From Phocaeicola dorei (GTDB lineage: Bacteria > Bacteroidota > Bacteroidia > Bacteroidales > Bacteroidaceae): DNA of 64,000 nucleotides. Every line of letters starts with the position of its first letter. The first letter of the stretch is position 1. Shown piece after piece: positions 1 to 9,356 of this stretch. The notes below the pieces were generated by a model, which worked only from the letters and a program-made list of their open reading frames with translations, had not been told where the DNA came from and searched no databases. The stretch lies in NCBI RefSeq assembly GCF_013009555.1, contig NZ_CP046176.1:2325501-2389500 (forward strand), in the 5' to 3' direction. A program made the translations under genes and the position numbers.

Positions 1-1
1 A

Positions 2-1585
2 AATACTTCTGAGTTCTTTGCTCAAACAGAACCTTTGTGGGATAATACGACAAAGAATAAACCGAGTCAGGAATTGCAAGAAGTTGAAATAATCTCATCA
101 ACTGATTGCAAAATTCAGAAAGCTTTTGTATACAAAACGAAAAGTAAAATCCGCAAACCGTTAATAGTCAGTCTTCATACATGGAGTGGCGATTATACTC
201 AAAAAGACCCACTGGTAAATGACGTAATGGCACGTGATTGGAATTATATCCATCCGGATTTTAGGGGAGCAAATAATAAACCGGAAGCGACATGTAGCAC
301 ATTGGTACTGTCTGACATAGAAGATGCTATTGATTTTGCACTAAAACATACGAATGCGGATCCTCAAGAAGTCCATATAATTGGCGTTTCAGGAGGTGGA
401 CTTGCGACTTTATACGCATATATGAATATTCAATATCCTGTTAAATCGTTTTCTGCCTGGGTTCCTATATCTGATATAGATGCCTGGTATTGGGAATCCG
501 TAGGCCGAAAACAAAAATATGCCGATGATATTGTAAAATCCGTATCGGTTGATACTGTTTACAATCGGGAAGAGGCATTGCGACGTTCCCCATTGTGGCA
601 AAAATTCCCGAAAGAAAAGCGCGAAAACTCTCAGTTCTATATTTACACCGGTATACATGATGGATACATAGGTTCTGTTCCTATTACCCACTCAATCAAT
701 ATGTATAATCGCTTAGTAGGAGATTTGAAATACAATATTTCTAATCTTGATGATATTATGAAGAAAGCAAATTCGGATTCTGATCTAATTTCCGAAAAAA
801 AAGTGATTGATTTAGTAACCAAACGGATGAACCCTTTACACAAAGTAAACAGTGTAATCTTTAACAGACCTGTGCATTTGACCCGTCAGTACCAAAATAT
901 CCGGTTGACTGTATTTGAAGGAGGGCATGAACAAATACCACAAGCACTGGCATTGTTGCCTCATAGCTATATAGCATCAACGAAATATAATATCCTGACG
1001 ATTGGTGATTCAAATGGTCAAAATAAAGGCGGTTGGGTAGACCAATTGAAGATGATGATGCCCAATGCTCGTATTGTCAATAATTCACGTTCCGGACGAA
1101 CCATTGGCTTCGATAACCTTGGCAACAAAGAATTGAACGCATTGAGAAACATAGATGATTTCCTAAATGAAGCAAAACATAAAATCGGACAAGATAAATA
1201 TGATTATGTGATTGTCTGTCTGGGAACCAACGATGCCAAAAATGAATTTTCAGAAAAGCAGGATGAAGTAATTGCTAATTTTGAAAAACTTCTTCAGAAA
1301 ATCAAAACGCATCAATTAATCAAAAACTCTAATCCGAAGCTTATATTTATCACACCACCGCCTATGCGTTCTACTGACGTTGAATATAAATATCAGGGAG
1401 GAAACGAGCGTTTATCTTTGCTTGTTCCGGAATTGAAAAGGATTGCAAAACAAAAAAACTTCCAAGTAATAGATATTTATCATCCTCTACAGAAGATTTT
1501 TAATCACTATGCTCCTGATGGTGTACACATGGTTCCCTCCGGACAGAGAATCATTGCCGAAAAAGTTGTTGAAGAGATAAAATAA
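2..1585 (+). CDS. Alpha/beta hydrolase fused to SGNH esterase (5' partial)
   Basis: The frame is open to the window edge, so the true start and any signal peptide lie outside; the TTG at 35 is not a convincing start. The N-terminal half is a serine alpha/beta hydrolase with a GVSGGG nucleophile elbow. The C-terminal half is an SGNH/GDSL hydrolase with GDS, GTND and DGVHM blocks, as in carbohydrate O-acetyl esterases. It probably removes ester groups from plant or host polysaccharide in the periplasm (inference). The next gene starts 148 bases on behind its own promoter-like site and is also an esterase, so both belong to one degradation locus. The substrate cannot be read from the sequence. 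Confidence 0.75.
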   Translation, partial: NTSEFFAQTEPLWDNTTKNKPSQELQEVEIISSTDCKIQKAFVYKTKSKIRKPLIVSLHTWSGDYTQKDPLVNDVMARDWNYIHPDFRGANNKPEATCSTLVLSDIEDAIDFALKHTNADPQEVHIIGVSGGGLATLYAYMNIQYPVKSFSAWVPISDIDAWYWESVGRKQKYADDIVKSVSVDTVYNREEALRRSPLWQKFPKEKRENSQFYIYTGIHDGYIGSVPITHSINMYNRLVGDLKYNISNLDDIMKKANSDSDLISEKKVIDLVTKRMNPLHKVNSVIFNRPVHLTRQYQNIRLTVFEGGHEQIPQALALLPHSYIASTKYNILTIGDSNGQNKGGWVDQLKMMMPNARIVNNSRSGRTIGFDNLGNKELNALRNIDDFLNEAKHKIGQDKYDYVIVCLGTNDAKNEFSEKQDEVIANFEKLLQKIKTHQLIKNSNPKLIFITPPPMRSTDVEYKYQGGNERLSLLVPELKRIAKQKNFQVIDIYHPLQKIFNHYAPDGVHMVPSGQRIIAEKVVEEIK

Positions 1586-1694
1586 TGAATTAAAAATCCT
1601 TGTAATGCTTTCTTTTTGATTGTTTTTTTTCTTTTTGACGAATTTGTTATCCATATTCGACAGATATATTCAACTGCTTTAAATACTACGGTTG

Positions 1695-1702
1695 TAATTT
1701 TG
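1695..1702 (+). promoter_or_regulatory. Candidate Bacteroides -7 promoter element
   Basis: TAATTTTG matches the Bacteroides -7 consensus TAnnTTTG and lies 32 bases before the start of the CE12/CE4 gene. No good -33 TTTG is visible at the usual spacing. It would drive the four tightly spaced genes from 1734 to 9260. Confidence 0.4.
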
Positions 1703-1733
1703 TATCTGAAACTTTAAATTAATAGTTTAGGAC

Positions 1734-3437
1734 ATGAAATATACATTTTTAATCCCTGCTACATTCTTGTTGTTAATATTGTCGGCATTCACTACAGTTG
1801 ACACCCAACCTATTACCATTTTTACCATTGGCGACTCGACAATGGCAGACTATAATACTCAAAATGGTTATCAGGGACGAGGATGGGCACAAATGTTACC
1901 CTGTTTCCTGACAGAAGCCAATGTAAAAATCGAAAATCATGCATCAAGCGGTCGAAGCACTTTAAGTTTTATCAATGAAGGGCGTTGGGATAAAGTCTTA
2001 TCACGATTGAAAAAGGGAGACTATGTATTCATACAATTCGGGCATAACGATGAGAAAACAACTAAAGAACTGCATACAGTTCCCGGAGGCTCTTTTGATG
2101 AAAATTTACGAAAATTCATTCGGGAAACCCGTGCCAAAGGGGCTTATCCTGTATTATTTAATTCTATTGTACGTCGAAACTACCCGCCATCAGGTTATGT
2201 GGGCGAGCGCAAGGACCGCTATGAAACAGAGGGAGATATACTGGTTGATACACATGGTGAATACGTTGTTGCACCACGCAGGGTTGCGAAAGAAATGAAT
2301 GTTCCATTTGTCGATATGACTCGTCTGACTCATGATTTAGTAACGCAATTAGGCCCGGAAGAATCGACAAAACTCTATATGTGGATACCCGCAGGTGTAT
2401 ATGACGCGCATCCCGACGGGAAAATAGATAATACCCACCTTAATATTTACGGTGGAAAGGTGGTTGCGGAAATAGCTGTACGAGAAGTGGTAAAGGTTGT
2501 TCCCGCATTGGTCCCTTTCGTCCGTTATCACGATCCGGATGTTTATGTCGCCGATTATAAAGACAATAAAACGTGTGCCGTCTGCTATACATTTGATGAT
2601 GGGCTAAAAGAGCATTATACATTGGTTTTTCCTGAAATGGAAAAAGTAGGTTTCAAGGGTACTTTTTATGTGTGCGGAAAAATCATTGAAGAAAAGGAAG
2701 CACAACAAGGTAAGCCACGTATGACATGGAAACAGATGAAAGAAATGTCAGACAACGGACATGAAATCGGAAATCACAGTTGGTCCCATCCCAATTTAAA
2801 AAATCTGTCAACAGAAGAAGTACGTACTGAAATTGGGAAGAACGATAGTATCATATTAGCCAATATCGGAAAAAAGCCCCTTTCGTTTTGTTATCCGGGC
2901 AATTCTTTCAATGAAGAAATCATTTGTATGGCTTCAGAAGGAAGAGTAGGCACTCGCACTCGTCAGTTTGGAATAGGCGGAGAGAAATCCGGTTCAACAG
3001 TAGAATCGTTAGATAAATGGATAAAGGACTTACTTATTTCGGGTGAGTGGAGTATCGGGATGTTGCACGGTATGACTTATGGATACGATGCTTTTTCCGA
3101 TTCAGAAATACTGTGGGAACATTTTCGCAGAGTAAAAAAACAGGAAGACAGAATATGGGTCGATACATTTGAGAAAGTGTCAGCCTATACAAAGGCTCGG
3201 AACAACGTACAACTGGATGTCGCAAAATACGAATCGAATATTCAAATTACTCCTCGATTAGCGCTTGACTCACGATTGTTTACCGAACCACTCACGATGG
3301 TAGTGAAGAAAAATAGTAACCATACGAAAATAATAGTACACCAAAATGGAAAAGAATTAAAAGTTAAAGAAAAAAACAACTATTTGATTTTCGATTTCAA
3401 CCCGTTTGGTGATACAATAGACATTAAAATTCACTAA
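1734..3437 (+). CDS. Two-domain esterase: CE12-like SGNH plus CE4-like polysaccharide deacetylase
   Basis: The protein has 567 residues with an N-terminal signal peptide. Residues about 27-260 resemble rhamnogalacturonan acetylesterase (CE12): GDSTMADY, QFGHNDEK, and a late D-x-x-H block near DNTHLN. Residues about 270-500 are a NodB/CE4 polysaccharide deacetylase domain with TFDDG and the metal-binding HSWSH. The enzyme probably removes acetyl groups from two positions or two sugars of one glycan in the periplasm (inference). It is the first gene of a tight operon with GH28, GH115 and GH20, with gaps of 15-20 bases. The pairing of these two catalytic folds in one chain is less common than either alone. 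Confidence 0.8.
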   Translation: MKYTFLIPATFLLLILSAFTTVDTQPITIFTIGDSTMADYNTQNGYQGRGWAQMLPCFLTEANVKIENHASSGRSTLSFINEGRWDKVLSRLKKGDYVFIQFGHNDEKTTKELHTVPGGSFDENLRKFIRETRAKGAYPVLFNSIVRRNYPPSGYVGERKDRYETEGDILVDTHGEYVVAPRRVAKEMNVPFVDMTRLTHDLVTQLGPEESTKLYMWIPAGVYDAHPDGKIDNTHLNIYGGKVVAEIAVREVVKVVPALVPFVRYHDPDVYVADYKDNKTCAVCYTFDDGLKEHYTLVFPEMEKVGFKGTFYVCGKIIEEKEAQQGKPRMTWKQMKEMSDNGHEIGNHSWSHPNLKNLSTEEVRTEIGKNDSIILANIGKKPLSFCYPGNSFNEEIICMASEGRVGTRTRQFGIGGEKSGSTVESLDKWIKDLLISGEWSIGMLHGMTYGYDAFSDSEILWEHFRRVKKQEDRIWVDTFEKVSAYTKARNNVQLDVAKYESNIQITPRLALDSRLFTEPLTMVVKKNSNHTKIIVHQNGKELKVKEKNNYLIFDFNPFGDTIDIKIH

Positions 3438-3453
3438 TTAAATTATAAGCGAC

Positions 3454-5052
3454 ATGAAAGGTATTCATATTCTCGTATTTATACTTATTCTTAATTCTTT
3501 AATTCCGGTATTTGCCGGAGAACCGACACATTACGCGATACGATTATCGACGGCTCCGGGTTCAACAACGTCTCAATCAGTATCGTTGCTGTGGGGAGAA
3601 GGGGGTAAAACAGATGATGATCATCACTATTCAATCTATTGTAATGGAAAGCTTTTGGATACAACTGCAATGACTTATTATGATGTAAAAAATTTACCTT
3701 CTGATTCTTCTTATCATTTCCAAGTGAAGTTGCAAAATAAAAAAAATAAAGTCATATATAATAGTAACTTACTATATGTCAGAACAAGCCTATCACCAAA
3801 ATATTTCAATATTAAAGATTTCGGTGCAGTTGGAGATGGAAAATCACTTGACACAAAAGCTATTCAGCAGGCTATTGACGCCTGTAACAAACAAGGCATT
3901 GTTGTGGTTCCCAAAGGAGTATATCTCACGGGAGCACTTTTCTTTAAAAGTTATATGACTCTCTATATTGAAGAAGGTGCTATTCTAAAAGGCAGTTCTG
4001 ACTTAGCGCATTACCCGATAGTAAGATCCCGTTTTGAAGGAATTGAGGGTAGTCAATATGCATCCCTGATAAACGGGGGAACTTTACTATCTGGTGGTAT
4101 TCAAGAATTTTCTATTCGAGGAAAAGGAATTATAGATGCCAATGGAGAAAATCTAATTAACCAGCAGAAAAAAGAAGGATTAGGGTACCGGGGACGAATA
4201 TTAAGCCTGATGAATGGAGAAAATATATGTCTGGAAGGAGTTACTTTTTTACAATCTCCGGCATGGGGAGTTCATTTTATTTACTGTATGGGCGTTACTA
4301 TTAAAGACGTATATATCAACACTCGCTTTGATCCGGAAACAGGGCGTAAATATAAAATCCATAATGGCGATGGATTAACGATCGACTCTTCTAAAGATAT
4401 CGTTGTTTATAATACGACAATCTCATCGCAAGATGATAATGTGTCCATTAAATCAGGAAGAGACAATGATGGAAGACGAGTCGCCAAATCGACAGATAAT
4501 GTAAAATTATTTGATTGTAAGTTTCTCGGGGGATTTGGTGTTGTAGTCGGAAGTGAAATGGCCGGGAACGTAAGGAATGTTTTAGTAAATAATTGCTTTT
4601 ACGAAAATACCGCTTGTGTATCACAGTTGAAAGCACCTTGGGGGAGAGGAGGTGTTATAGAAAATATAACATTTAAGAATATTGTACACACCGACTCTAT
4701 TCATCACGATAATATGTGGTTTAGAGGGGCTATTTGTATTGACCAATATTACGGTATTGAAAATCCTGACTATACTGTTCGCAAGGAAGTAGACGAAAAT
4801 ATGCCGACTATACGCGACGCATGGTATGAAAACATAACTATTTCAAAAAAATATGGATTCGGTATGTACCTATGTGGTAGACCGGAGAATTATGTAAAAA
4901 ATATATATTTCAGAAATGTAGAGATACATTCCGAAAATGGTATTTATGGACGGCACTTAGATGGTATCCATTTGAAACAGACAAAAATTATTCCGATCAC
5001 AGGGGAAACTTTTGAATGGGTACAAACTCAGAATATACAGATTAATCAATAA
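3454..5052 (+). CDS. GH28 family glycoside hydrolase (polygalacturonase-like) with N-terminal FN3-like domain
   Basis: The protein has 532 residues: a signal peptide, a fibronectin-III-like domain (about 25-112) and a right-handed beta-helix GH28 domain starting at FNIKDFGAVGDGK. The acid region NGDGLTIDSS...SQDDN is present. The usual GHG motif reads GFG (GGFGVVVGSE) and the usual RIK region reads QLK before GRGG, so two canonical catalytic or substrate-contact positions differ. GH28 enzymes cleave galacturonan or rhamnogalacturonan linkages; the altered residues make the exact specificity uncertain. It lies between the double esterase and GH115, consistent with attack on an acidic, pectin-like glycan. 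Confidence 0.85.
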   Translation: MKGIHILVFILILNSLIPVFAGEPTHYAIRLSTAPGSTTSQSVSLLWGEGGKTDDDHHYSIYCNGKLLDTTAMTYYDVKNLPSDSSYHFQVKLQNKKNKVIYNSNLLYVRTSLSPKYFNIKDFGAVGDGKSLDTKAIQQAIDACNKQGIVVVPKGVYLTGALFFKSYMTLYIEEGAILKGSSDLAHYPIVRSRFEGIEGSQYASLINGGTLLSGGIQEFSIRGKGIIDANGENLINQQKKEGLGYRGRILSLMNGENICLEGVTFLQSPAWGVHFIYCMGVTIKDVYINTRFDPETGRKYKIHNGDGLTIDSSKDIVVYNTTISSQDDNVSIKSGRDNDGRRVAKSTDNVKLFDCKFLGGFGVVVGSEMAGNVRNVLVNNCFYENTACVSQLKAPWGRGGVIENITFKNIVHTDSIHHDNMWFRGAICIDQYYGIENPDYTVRKEVDENMPTIRDAWYENITISKKYGFGMYLCGRPENYVKNIYFRNVEIHSENGIYGRHLDGIHLKQTKIIPITGETFEWVQTQNIQINQ

Positions 5053-5072
5053 TTAAAATAGATCAGATAAGT

Positions 5073-7643
5073 ATGAAAAGAAGCATTATTCCTTTAATAA
5101 TTATCCTTTTGGGGCAAACTATATATGCACAGCAAAAGTTTAATCTGATATCGAACAACAAAGCAGGTGCTGTTTACTACCAAGGAAATGAAAAAGTCGT
5201 CAACACCGCTATCGATATGTTGATAAGTGACTCGAAACTAATCTGCGATCAACCATTCTCGTTAAATAATGAACTGAATAACAACACAATAGTTGTCGGT
5301 ATTCCCGATCAGGAACCTGATATTAAAGAATTGGTAGACCGTTTTAAGCTTGAAATCGCTGATCTGGCAGGAAAATGGGATGCTTATAAAATACAAGCGG
5401 TTGAATCTAATGGAGATAATTATTTGTTCATTTTAGGGAGTAATCCTCGTGGAGTAGCCTATGGGATACTCGAACTATCTCGTCAAATGGGAATTTCGCC
5501 TTGGGTGTGGTGGGCAGATGTCGTTCCTGACAAGAAAGAGAATGTTACAATCATGACTGATGAAAAGGTGCATGCTCCATCTGTACAATACAGAGGGATC
5601 TTCCTCAATGATGAAGATTGGGCGTTGATGCCATGGAGTACTCGAACTTTTGAACCGACTCCAGTAAAAGGAGCTATCGGACCAAAAACGTATGCAAAGA
5701 TATGCGAATTATTACTCCGACTTCGTGCCAACACCCTTTGGCCTGCCATGCACGAATGTACTGTTCCATTCTATTTCACCGAAGGAAATAAAGATGTTTC
5801 CGATAAATACGGTATCATAATGGGAACTTCACATTGCGAACCGATGATGCGGACAAATACGGGAGAATGGGATAATGCAAAATATGGTTCTTATAACTTT
5901 CTTACTAATCGTGAAAATGTGCTCTCTTACTGGAACGAACGCTTGGCAGATGTTTCCAAAACCGAAAACATTTTTACTATGGGAATGCGAGGTATACATG
6001 ACGGACGTATGCAAGGAGTTAAGACCATTGAAGACGAAGCTAAAATATTACAGGAAGTTATAAATGCTCAAAGAGAACTGCTTAAAAATAGTGGTAAGGG
6101 AGATGTTTCAAGTATTCCACAAGCATTTATTCCTTATAAAGAGGTTCTAAAAGCCTATGATGCAGGTGTAGAGCTTCCTGAAGATATTACCTTGGTTTGG
6201 TGCGATGATAATCATGGTTATATTATGCGTCTTAGTGATCCCGAAGAACAAAAACGTTCGGGCGGTGGAGGGGTTTACTATCACGTCTCTTATTGGGGAA
6301 AACCTCACGATTATCTATGGCTGGGTTCCACTCAACCAGCTTTAATCTACACTGAAATGAAGCGTGCGTGGGATAACAATGCACGCCGTATGTGGATTCT
6401 TAATGTAGGAGATATTAAACCGAATGAATATTTGACAGAGTTCTTTCTTGATATGGCATGGAATATAGATGCATTTGCCGGAGATAAGATTTACGCGCAT
6501 CAAAGAGAATGGCTACATACAACATTTAAAGGTAAAGCGACTGATAAAATAAACCGGATCATGAAACAATATTATCATCTTTCCGGACATCGTAAACCTG
6601 AACACATGGCTTGGAATAAAGTCGAAGATTGGGAGTTACGTCGTCAGAATCCTACTAATCGTCAGGGTTTACAACCCGTAAAAGATTCGGAGCTTTCACC
6701 AGTACATTTTGGCGATGAAATGGAACGCCGTATTCAGGCGTTTAATTCAATTACACTACTATCGGAAGAAATATTTGAAAATGAAATTCCAAATGAATTA
6801 AAACCTGCTTATTTCCAATTAATACATTATCAGGTTGCAGCCAGTTCAGCGATGAGCCGTAAGATATTGTATGCACAGAAATCACGTTTGTCTGCGGAAA
6901 ATAACGTAGAACTTGCCGGATATTATGCCCGATTAGCTACAGATGCTTACAACGAGATCACTGCTTTAGATTACACATACAATAAGGATATGCAGAGTGG
7001 GAAGTGGGATTTGATGATGGATATGAAGCCGCGAGATTTGCCGGTTTTCCAACAGCCTGTTTTACCTGATCTTCCTAAAAAAGTATTGTGCCCAACTAAC
7101 AATCCTGCTATACCAAAAATGCCTGCATTATCTGTAACGGCAGGATCATCCGTTGAAGGTGATCGTATGATTGCTCTAAATGCATGTGATTTTATAAATA
7201 ATCTCCAGACTGAAGTTATAGAAGGATTGGGACATAGTGGAAGAACAGTACGTTTGCAACCATCTAAGAAAATAGACTTGAAACAGCCTCATCTTGAATA
7301 TAAAGTATCTACTACAAGCAAAGGTAATGTGAAAATCAAAGTTGGAACCATTCCTATGCATCCCGTTCATGGAAATTCAGAGATGAGATATGCCATTGTT
7401 ATTGATAATCAAAAGCCAATAGAAGTTTCTACTTCAGCAGAGTTTTTGTCAGATAAATGGGCAGAAAATGTATTGCGTAATCAGTCATTGACAATTACAG
7501 AAGCCAATATACCGGAAGCAGGTGAGCACACTATACGTATCTATGCTTTAGATGAAGAATTACTTGTGGATCAGTTAATGCTGGAATTTGATTTGGAAAG
7601 GAAACATTATCTTATTCCTGTAAAATATAAGTCTAATCAATAA
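5073..7643 (+). CDS. GH115 family alpha-glucuronidase-like glycoside hydrolase
   Basis: The protein has 856 residues and begins with a signal peptide ending near IYAQ. The stretch from the GSNPRGVAYGILELSR region to SPWVWWADV, and the later NVGDIKPNEY, are hallmarks of GH115, a family that removes glucuronic acid or 4-O-methyl-glucuronic acid side groups from xylans and arabinogalactans. A beta-sandwich C-terminal region follows the TIM-barrel core, as in the family. It is 20 bases after GH28 and 15 bases before GH20, so it is co-transcribed. Together with GH28 it points to a uronic-acid-bearing polysaccharide. Confidence 0.9.
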   Translation: MKRSIIPLIIILLGQTIYAQQKFNLISNNKAGAVYYQGNEKVVNTAIDMLISDSKLICDQPFSLNNELNNNTIVVGIPDQEPDIKELVDRFKLEIADLAGKWDAYKIQAVESNGDNYLFILGSNPRGVAYGILELSRQMGISPWVWWADVVPDKKENVTIMTDEKVHAPSVQYRGIFLNDEDWALMPWSTRTFEPTPVKGAIGPKTYAKICELLLRLRANTLWPAMHECTVPFYFTEGNKDVSDKYGIIMGTSHCEPMMRTNTGEWDNAKYGSYNFLTNRENVLSYWNERLADVSKTENIFTMGMRGIHDGRMQGVKTIEDEAKILQEVINAQRELLKNSGKGDVSSIPQAFIPYKEVLKAYDAGVELPEDITLVWCDDNHGYIMRLSDPEEQKRSGGGGVYYHVSYWGKPHDYLWLGSTQPALIYTEMKRAWDNNARRMWILNVGDIKPNEYLTEFFLDMAWNIDAFAGDKIYAHQREWLHTTFKGKATDKINRIMKQYYHLSGHRKPEHMAWNKVEDWELRRQNPTNRQGLQPVKDSELSPVHFGDEMERRIQAFNSITLLSEEIFENEIPNELKPAYFQLIHYQVAASSAMSRKILYAQKSRLSAENNVELAGYYARLATDAYNEITALDYTYNKDMQSGKWDLMMDMKPRDLPVFQQPVLPDLPKKVLCPTNNPAIPKMPALSVTAGSSVEGDRMIALNACDFINNLQTEVIEGLGHSGRTVRLQPSKKIDLKQPHLEYKVSTTSKGNVKIKVGTIPMHPVHGNSEMRYAIVIDNQKPIEVSTSAEFLSDKWAENVLRNQSLTITEANIPEAGEHTIRIYALDEELLVDQLMLEFDLERKHYLIPVKYKSNQ

Positions 7644-7658
7644 TATATATTCAAATTT

Positions 7659-9260
7659 ATGAAATCATATCTCTTATCATTAATATGTCTGCTGTTCTTT
7701 TGTTGTTGTGGCAAACAACCAGCTATTGAAGAATATCTTCTTATTCCTCACCCCGTGAGCATTGAATATACTTCTGGATTCACTAAATTGAAAAACAACT
7801 TGTCAATAGCTTATACTGAAGAATTAGCTAATGAAGCAGAGCTATTGCAATCATACCTTTCTGTTAACTTTTCTATTAATACGAAAATGAAACCAGGAAG
7901 CGAAAGCGGAAACATTATACTCAAGTTAGATACTTCCATTTTGCCGGATAAAAAAGAAGGTTATATAATGGGTATAGATGATAAAATAACGATAAAAGCC
8001 AATTCCGTAATCGGAATATTCAATGGTATTCAGACTTTACGTCAGATTATACAAAAGAAAGAAGGTAAATGGATAGTCCAAAAAGCAATCGTTACCGATT
8101 ATCCAGCATTTTCATGGCGCGCTTTCATGCTTGATGAAGGACGCTATTTCAAAGGCAAGGAAGTCGTTTTCGACCTTTTAGATGAAATGGCAGAATTGAA
8201 GTTAAACGTTTTTCATTGGGGATTAACTAATGATCAAGGGTGGCGCATTGAAATCAAAAAATATCCGAAACTGACTGAAATCGGAGCCTATCGTGATTCA
8301 TCTGAAATACATAAATTTGGGAGTAATATTTTCGACGGCAAACCTCACGGAGGCTTCTATACACAAGAAGAAATTAAAGAGGTGGTCGAATATGCTGCTA
8401 AACGCCATATCATGGTTGTACCCGAAGTAAATATGCCCGGACATGCTTGTGCTGCTATTGCTGCTTATCCATGGTTAGGGACAAGTGGAAAAGAAATAAA
8501 AGTACCAACCAATTTTGGTGTTAAATACGATGTCTTTAATGTCGCTGATCCTAAAGTTATTCAATTCTTCGAAGATGTTATAGATGAAATGATTCCTCTT
8601 TTTCCGTCTCCTGTATTCCATATTGGGGGCGATGAAGTACGGTACAATCATTGGAATGAGTCTCCATACGTTCGGTCTTATATGACAAAAAACGGCCTGA
8701 AAGCTCCGGCAGAGTTACAGGTTTACTTTACCAATAATATGTCGAATCTGCTGGCAGGGAAAAGCCGTCGTATGATGGGTTGGAATGAAATAACAGGAGA
8801 TAGGGTACATAGTTATCAGAAAGAGGAATCCGATGCTGATGCTAAAAATATAAAACTTGCCAAAGGGACTATTGTCCATTTTTGGAAAGGCGATACGGCA
8901 TTAATTAGGCGAACCATTGAAAAGGGATATGATGTGGTAAACTCTTATCATAATTCCACCTATCTGGATTACAGCTACGAACAAATCCCCTTGAAGAAAT
9001 CATACTTTTTCGATCCCATACCCGAAGGTCTGACAGATGATCAAAAAAAGAGAATCTTGGGACTAGGCTGCCAAATGTGGGGAGAATTCATTCCAACAGT
9101 AGAAAGTATGAATCTCAAAATATATCCTCGCATAGCTGCGTATTCTGAAGCAGGATGGACAGATAAAAGCCATAAAGATTACAATAGGTTTCTTCATGCT
9201 CTTGAACCCTTTTTGAAGCGATGGAAAGCTAAAGGTGTAAAATATGACGTAGCAAAATAA
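7659..9260 (+). CDS. GH20 family beta-N-acetylhexosaminidase-like lipoprotein
   Basis: The protein has 533 residues. It begins with a lipoprotein signal containing an FFCCC box, then the GH20b domain with HPVSIEYTSGF. The catalytic barrel contains the N-x-F-HWGLTNDQGWR motif, PEVNMPGHA and the catalytic Asp-Glu pair in HIGGDEV. GH20 enzymes remove terminal N-acetylglucosamine or N-acetylgalactosamine by substrate-assisted catalysis. As the last gene of the operon it suggests that the target glycan carries an N-acetyl-hexosamine, or that the locus handles a host or microbial glycan as well as pectin-like material (inference). Confidence 0.9.
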   Translation: MKSYLLSLICLLFFCCCGKQPAIEEYLLIPHPVSIEYTSGFTKLKNNLSIAYTEELANEAELLQSYLSVNFSINTKMKPGSESGNIILKLDTSILPDKKEGYIMGIDDKITIKANSVIGIFNGIQTLRQIIQKKEGKWIVQKAIVTDYPAFSWRAFMLDEGRYFKGKEVVFDLLDEMAELKLNVFHWGLTNDQGWRIEIKKYPKLTEIGAYRDSSEIHKFGSNIFDGKPHGGFYTQEEIKEVVEYAAKRHIMVVPEVNMPGHACAAIAAYPWLGTSGKEIKVPTNFGVKYDVFNVADPKVIQFFEDVIDEMIPLFPSPVFHIGGDEVRYNHWNESPYVRSYMTKNGLKAPAELQVYFTNNMSNLLAGKSRRMMGWNEITGDRVHSYQKEESDADAKNIKLAKGTIVHFWKGDTALIRRTIEKGYDVVNSYHNSTYLDYSYEQIPLKKSYFFDPIPEGLTDDQKKRILGLGCQMWGEFIPTVESMNLKIYPRIAAYSEAGWTDKSHKDYNRFLHALEPFLKRWKAKGVKYDVAK

Positions 9261-9334
9261 GTTTTTGATCGAAAAGGTAAATATAAACCTGTTGGCGGAA
9301 TTAAATTAACGCATATTTAACCCTGCCAATGGGT

Positions 9335-9352
9335 TTGCTATTTTTATAGCAA
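9335..9352. terminator. Small palindromic stem at the operon/ICE boundary
   Basis: A perfect 7-base stem (TTGCTAT and ATAGCAA) with a TTTT loop lies between the convergent GH20 and ThiF genes. It may end transcription from either side. The chromosome/ICE junction probably falls between 9261 and 9356, but I see no clear attachment repeat. Confidence 0.35.
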
Positions 9353-9356
9353 TAAA

